A model generated the notes under the pieces. That model was given only the letters and a program-made list of their open reading frames with translations. It was not told the DNA's origin and did no database searches. From Ottelia alismoides (lineage: Eukaryota > Streptophyta > Magnoliopsida > Alismatales > Hydrocharitaceae): a stretch of DNA of 64,000 nt. This document shows positions 59,249 through 64,000 of this stretch, piece by piece. The number at the start of each line of letters is the position of its first letter. Within the stretch, counting starts at the first letter, position 1. The stretch is from assembly GCA_037367405.1 (NCBI GenBank), contig JAZKJV010005542.1, forward strand, positions 484,501-548,500, in the 5' to 3' direction. The translations under genes were made by a program, and so were the position numbers.

Positions 59249-60892
59249 ATATCTCCTTGAAAATCTCTTTTATTTATTTCCAACAACTTTTGTTGGCTTT
59301 TATTCTTCAAAAATAATTCACAATTATATTTGAGAATATTGCAATATTGCCATGGAAAAATTGTGAATCACATTCACAACCCAAAACAACATATAATTTA
59401 CATTGTCAATTAATTACACAATGTGTATCCAATACACATAATAATTAATCAACACATATAAAATATAATTAGCCCTCTCTAATACATTATAAATCATATT
59501 TATAATATATTATGAATAATTGGATATTTTTATCCACATTATTCTTATCCATAATAATTAAATCACATTTAATTACATTGGATAATTTCTTCACACATCA
59601 ATATGATTAAATCGCATTTAATCATCATTTCTTCATTGCTTAGATCTTATGGAATTATTCTCGAACCATTCAAGAATAATGCAATCTCTCCGCAGATACT
59701 TAGAGTTAAGGACAGGGCGATTGTATTGTTCCACGTATAGTGACATGGATATTGAGATCATATCTCAAATCCAGATCGCGGGCCTCCCATAGATGCTTGA
59801 TTAAATCAAGACCGTAAATCTAATCTTCTCATTGTATCTGAATCACATTCAGATCAATGTCCAACACTTGGACTAAGATCAGATCACTTCTCTACCGAGA
59901 GGAGTCACTAAAATCCAGACCCGTTTCATCACTCCCTAGGAATGGAAGCGTCATGGTTATACAATCGTTTATGATCACATTACCCTCAGGTATTCCTAAT
60001 ACCTGTACATCCTGCATACTGGAAGGCTCAGACTAAACCCGAAGTATTGGATCAACTTTATACTGTCTACTTTATAGTTTTATCAGTAAGTTTCTCATTC
60101 GATCATTGGGAGTTGGTATCAATCATACACTTTCCAAAAGCGTATATTATACCTAGGTCTTGATCATATACTAAAAGTATATATCAAACCTACAAATTCA
60201 GTCAAGCTTCCAAAGCGAGACGACCATGCGCATGGAATTTGATTCTTCCCAATATCTCATGAGTGAGCTCATGTCTTCCGGTTCAGTAACTGAACCTGTA
60301 TGATCCATTTGAGAGATCGTATTACTCATATGCCCTTATATGCACACCAACGCGCCGGTGTATAGACCTTGATTAGGTCATCAACCTATTGGTCTGCCAA
60401 ATGTACACACTCAGACATATAGTAACACATCTGTCTCCGGTCAGAGGATGCGTGCCTATATCATGACAACATACGATACAGGACTTTGGTTCTCTCGATC
60501 TCGTTAAGTCAACTCTTTGACCTAACTAATCTGACACCTCCGAATCTCTATTCCTATGCAGAGGACCTACATCAAGAGGTCGGTCAGATATCAGCCTTCA
60601 GAGATAAGGATTGTCATCTCCTACTCAGGCTGGAGATCATATCTTAACAATCATTTGACGGTGCTTGATGAGTCCTCAATCTAACCCTTTAGATATTCAT
60701 CCAAGCACCAGCCTCTATGATTCAATAGTTGAATCAACGGCTGTATGATTATTAAGATGGCCATGGTACATAACCCTAATTGTACTAAGGGACCTATTAT
60801 GTAAATTAATTATTCTTCATTTCAGATCAGGGAATGATATATGCAATAATATTTATTGCATAATGGCTCGCCGTGGGTTCGCATTTCCAACA

Positions 60893-63800
60893 ATCTCCCA
60901 CTAGCCCAAAGAGCCATTAATGGGCTAATCATTTAAACCCGCACTCATGTGACAATCATAGGCTATTTAGAAAATAGCTAGGTAAGCTGATCAGTCACTC
61001 TGTTCCTACGAGACTACGCCAAGTCCTTTTACGGCACTTGCATATCCCCAGTAACAGTGCTCGCATTTAATGCGAATGTTGCATCTTATGCAACCAATAC
61101 TCAATCTAGTTAGTTACAGTGTCTTTGACACTATAACTTAATAATTATCATAACCAGTATTTCCATAATCCTTATCAGAATACCCTTATTCCTGGAGATC
61201 ACTATCTCTTAAGGTATCCACAGTTAAGACCTTTTAGATCTCTATCTATAAAGTCTTAAGTTTTTGAAGATAAGACTTTGAGATCACTATCTCAAAAACT
61301 TGTCATCTATGAAGATTTTGTTATTACTGCAACCAAGTGTTTTATTTCCATAGTAGGATTAGTAACAGTTTACTACTCCCATTGCACGACAGCCACCTGG
61401 CTTTTGTACACATCTAGCACACACCTGACTTCTCAGAACTGATGCCCAAGGGCAAGTAGTTCTAGCATTCACTTCCTCAACTCTTTGAGGTGCTATCCCT
61501 TTAGATAGGTCAATACCATATCTTAAGGGTTAGAAGCCTTTCTTGGAATTTCTATGAATAGAATATGTCCAAGGTGTACTACAAATGTGACAATCCTATT
61601 ATCCTCTTCTCTTTGCTTCTGAACAACTTCAGAACTAAGATTCGAGGTATCTTTGAAATCATATTTCAAGATATGGAATAGCCAGCCCATAAAACACTTA
61701 TTATTATCCTTATATCATTCCAAATGATTAGGATATTATCTACATTTAGCATGATGAACACAATGACACTCCCACTAAGCTTCACATGGTTCATTAAGAT
61801 TTTATCTGAAATCATAACATTTATAATTTCATCAAATCTTATGGTCCAACTTCAAGAAGCTTATGTGAGTCCATAGATGGATTCCTTAGCTTTCACATCT
61901 TGCTTTTCTCAACCATGAAGTCCTGGGGCTACTTCATGTGAATATCCTCAGAGAGGTATTCATAGAGGAATGCAATATTGACTTACATCTTTAAGATGTA
62001 ATAGTCAAGTAGTGTAGCTAAGGTTAGCAATATTCTGATGTATTTAAGCATGGTCACCGAAGAGCAAGTCTCATCGCAAGCAATGTCTTCTCTTCCGATG
62101 TGTAGCTCATGGCTACGCACCGTGCTTTGAAGGTCTCTACCTTCTCATCGGGTTCCCTTTCTCTTGAAGATCCATTTACACCTTTATAGGTCTTACCCAT
62201 GTAGGTGGATCCACGAGGGTCCATATACAACACTTGTATATGAAGTCTACATTAGACTTTTATTGCTATCCATCTATCCATGCTATGATCTTCAGAAGCT
62301 TCATCACATGAAGTTCGATCATTGTCAGATTTCTCTAACACATGGAATCCTTCATCAAACTCATTTGAAGAGGTATTAGTGTTTTATCTTTAATTGTCCT
62401 TTTAGTTTTCAATTTCAGGAGTCTCATTATCTTTTCAAGATTAAATGAGTTCCTACACTTCATTTTCATCTTGATTCTCAAGAGTCTCAACCTCTAAGAA
62501 TCACATTCTCAGAGATGAGATACTATAAGAATCTCAAGGTCATAAAGTAGGTATCCAATACCATCCTTTATTTTCCTAATGAAGCAGTACTCTCAAGTGC
62601 TAGATTCCAAAATACATGGAACCTTATTAAGGATATACATTGTAGTTTCTACTACACATATATACCTGGAAACTAAGGGATAATTGTGCTAAAATTCATC
62701 ATTGATAAGATCATGTCACACATGATTCAATTGTATCTACCTATAACTCTATTGAGTTAAGGTGTGTTAGGAGGATTGAGATAGAAATGATATTCATATC
62801 TCCATAAGGTATTCATCGAATTTATCTAGTAGGTACTTGCTACCTAGATTAGATCAAATTCATTTTATCTTCCTTCAAACTTTGGTTCTAAACCAAAAAT
62901 AATGAAATCTTTGAACATTTCAAAGGTTTCTTAGGTGAAGAGAAGAAATCTCATATCATACATAATCATCAATAGATATCACATATCCACAATGTTTACT
63001 ATGATATAGATGATCCGCATATATCAATATGTATGAGATCCTAAATACCTTGACATCTTTCACCATTCTCAAAGAAGGGTGTATTGGACATTTTTCCTTT
63101 TGAATACAATATTCATAAGTATGTAAGTTTTGAAATTTTAGTCATTCTAAAGTTTCATCTCTTACTAGTCTATTGATCAAATCGATAGACAAATGTCCAA
63201 GGCTCGATGCTAGATCATTGTCATATGATCTTCATCCTCCTATTGATCTTATAAAGATTTTAATTTCAGTATTTAGAAATGTTAATGAACCATTCATTAA
63301 TTTTCTAATTTAGTGGAGTCCACCAGATTTTAGATTACTATCTGAAATATCTCCATCATAACTCTTTATGATAGTTCTACCTCAGAATTCATGTTTATTT
63401 CCAACATTTAGAAATAAACAATGAGTGTATTCTAATATCTAGGTCACAGAGACATTCTCTAAGACTAAGGGCTCTCCTACTGAACTTATGAAGTCTAGTG
63501 ATCCAGTGGAAATTGTTGCAACAATTGCATCAATGTCCATCTGGATAACTATAAACCTTTAAGATCAAATTTTCCAGTCTTTTAAAACATATGCAACCCA
63601 TTGCAAGTGTTGTTAGAAGATTGAGATACAATTATTAGACTTTATCTTATTCAATAAGTAAGCCAATATCAATGATTTATGTAGATTATTTTGATGCTCT
63701 ATCCGAGTCCTTCTCTAAGGATTCTAGACAGACTTGATAGTCATACTATCAACACATCAACTTATTGCAGTTTTGGCATTCATCCAACTCTTTGGATGTC

Positions 63801-64000
63801 ATATGGAAGTCACAGAAGTCCAGTCAACTCTTTGACTTTCCTTCTTTCTTGGGTCCAACCCATGCTTCCACTGTGCTCCCTTTATCTATAAACAACCATT
63901 GCTTAAGACTAAGGATCTCTTATGTTAAATTCAAAAAGAATTCAATGTAAGAGCATTTCAACATTTATACATGCTTCATTAAATTCATACAATATGAATA
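60893..64000 (-). pseudogene. Degenerate copia gag-pol, copy 3 (partial)
   Basis: Starts at the polypurine tract (atctcccactag, 60893-60904). It is collinear with 21072-24180, including the reverse transcriptase remnant near 61750-61920 and integrase remnant near 63000-63200. No intact frame. It retains the ~68 bp near 62820-62895 that is missing from internal copy 1. Confidence 0.8.

Larger units (their letters stand above)
58380..60892 (-). repeat. Copia LTR4
   Basis: 2,513 bp ending TGTTGGAA...ACATATCCTTCA on the minus strand. Minus-strand TATA (TATAAATAG) at about 58939-58947. It holds a leader ORF (58541-58852), two hairpins (59168-59198 and 59221-59248) and the 34-bp direct repeat. The left limit could be a few bases off, because the LINE and LTR sequences cannot be separated without the partner end. 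Confidence 0.82.
58380..64000 (-). mobile_element. Copia element 3, related to the array, running off the window end
   Basis: Minus-strand element whose LTR (LTR4) is 58380-60892 and whose internal region starts at 60893. It is inserted in LINE3 ORF2. The internal part is clearly the same family as internal copies 1 and 2. The U5/R part of the LTR is much more diverged, so this is a related subfamily. The PBS and second LTR are outside the window, so no target-site duplication can be tested. Confidence 0.85.

Noticed and set aside
1..64000. CRISPR arrays, operons, tRNA or rRNA genes
   Set aside because: No regularly spaced repeats, no prokaryotic gene order, and no recognisable tRNA or rRNA sequence. 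The only tRNA-related signals are retroelement primer binding sites.

Overview
This window is nuclear DNA from a flowering plant. It has spliced exons with GT/AG introns, Ty1-copia LTR retrotransposons primed by initiator tRNA-Met, plant-type L1 LINEs, RTE LINEs, and hAT-like and MULE-like elements. The one host gene has a GC-rich first exon and AT-richer later exons, which suggests a grass-like or ginger-like (commelinid) monocot. That placement is an inference and weakly supported. There is no bacterial, phage or CRISPR content.

Layout. Bases 1-16994 hold no convincing gene. They are AT-rich, repeat-derived DNA: three diverged copies of one ~0.6 kb repeat (1-640, 11990-12625, 14230-14860), three GC-rich LTR-like blocks (one in the opposite orientation to the other two) and microsatellites. 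Bases 17011-39370 are a single full-length L1-type LINE on the minus strand with a perfect 16-bp target-site duplication. It is split by a 17.1-kb Ty1-copia array of the form LTR-internal-LTR-internal-LTR (19808-36938), which has its own 5-bp duplication GAGCC.

Immediately downstream is a host gene on the plus strand. Exon 1 is 39563-39847 and exons 2-4 are 50934-51051, 51147-51358 and 51496-51523. Reading phases agree across the three junctions between recognised exons. It encodes a protein family I recognise as plant-conserved but of unknown function, and its 3' end is not in the window. Intron 1 (11.1 kb) holds a MULE-like element, an old LINE invaded by a younger LINE, and a LINE tail invaded by a hAT-like element that was itself invaded by an RTE LINE. 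Downstream of exon 4 are a decayed gypsy-type gag, a second RTE fragment, a third LINE (about 55000-58379), and a further copia element (58380 to the window end) inserted into that LINE.

Main story. Target-site duplications give an order of events. An L1 landed 176 bp upstream of the host start codon. A copia element later landed in that L1's ORF2 and became a three-LTR array, pushing the ancestral upstream DNA about 22.4 kb from the gene. The copia LTRs carry two features worth following: a leader ORF that stays open in a diverged subfamily copy, and U3 hairpins whose presence is kept although their sequence changes.
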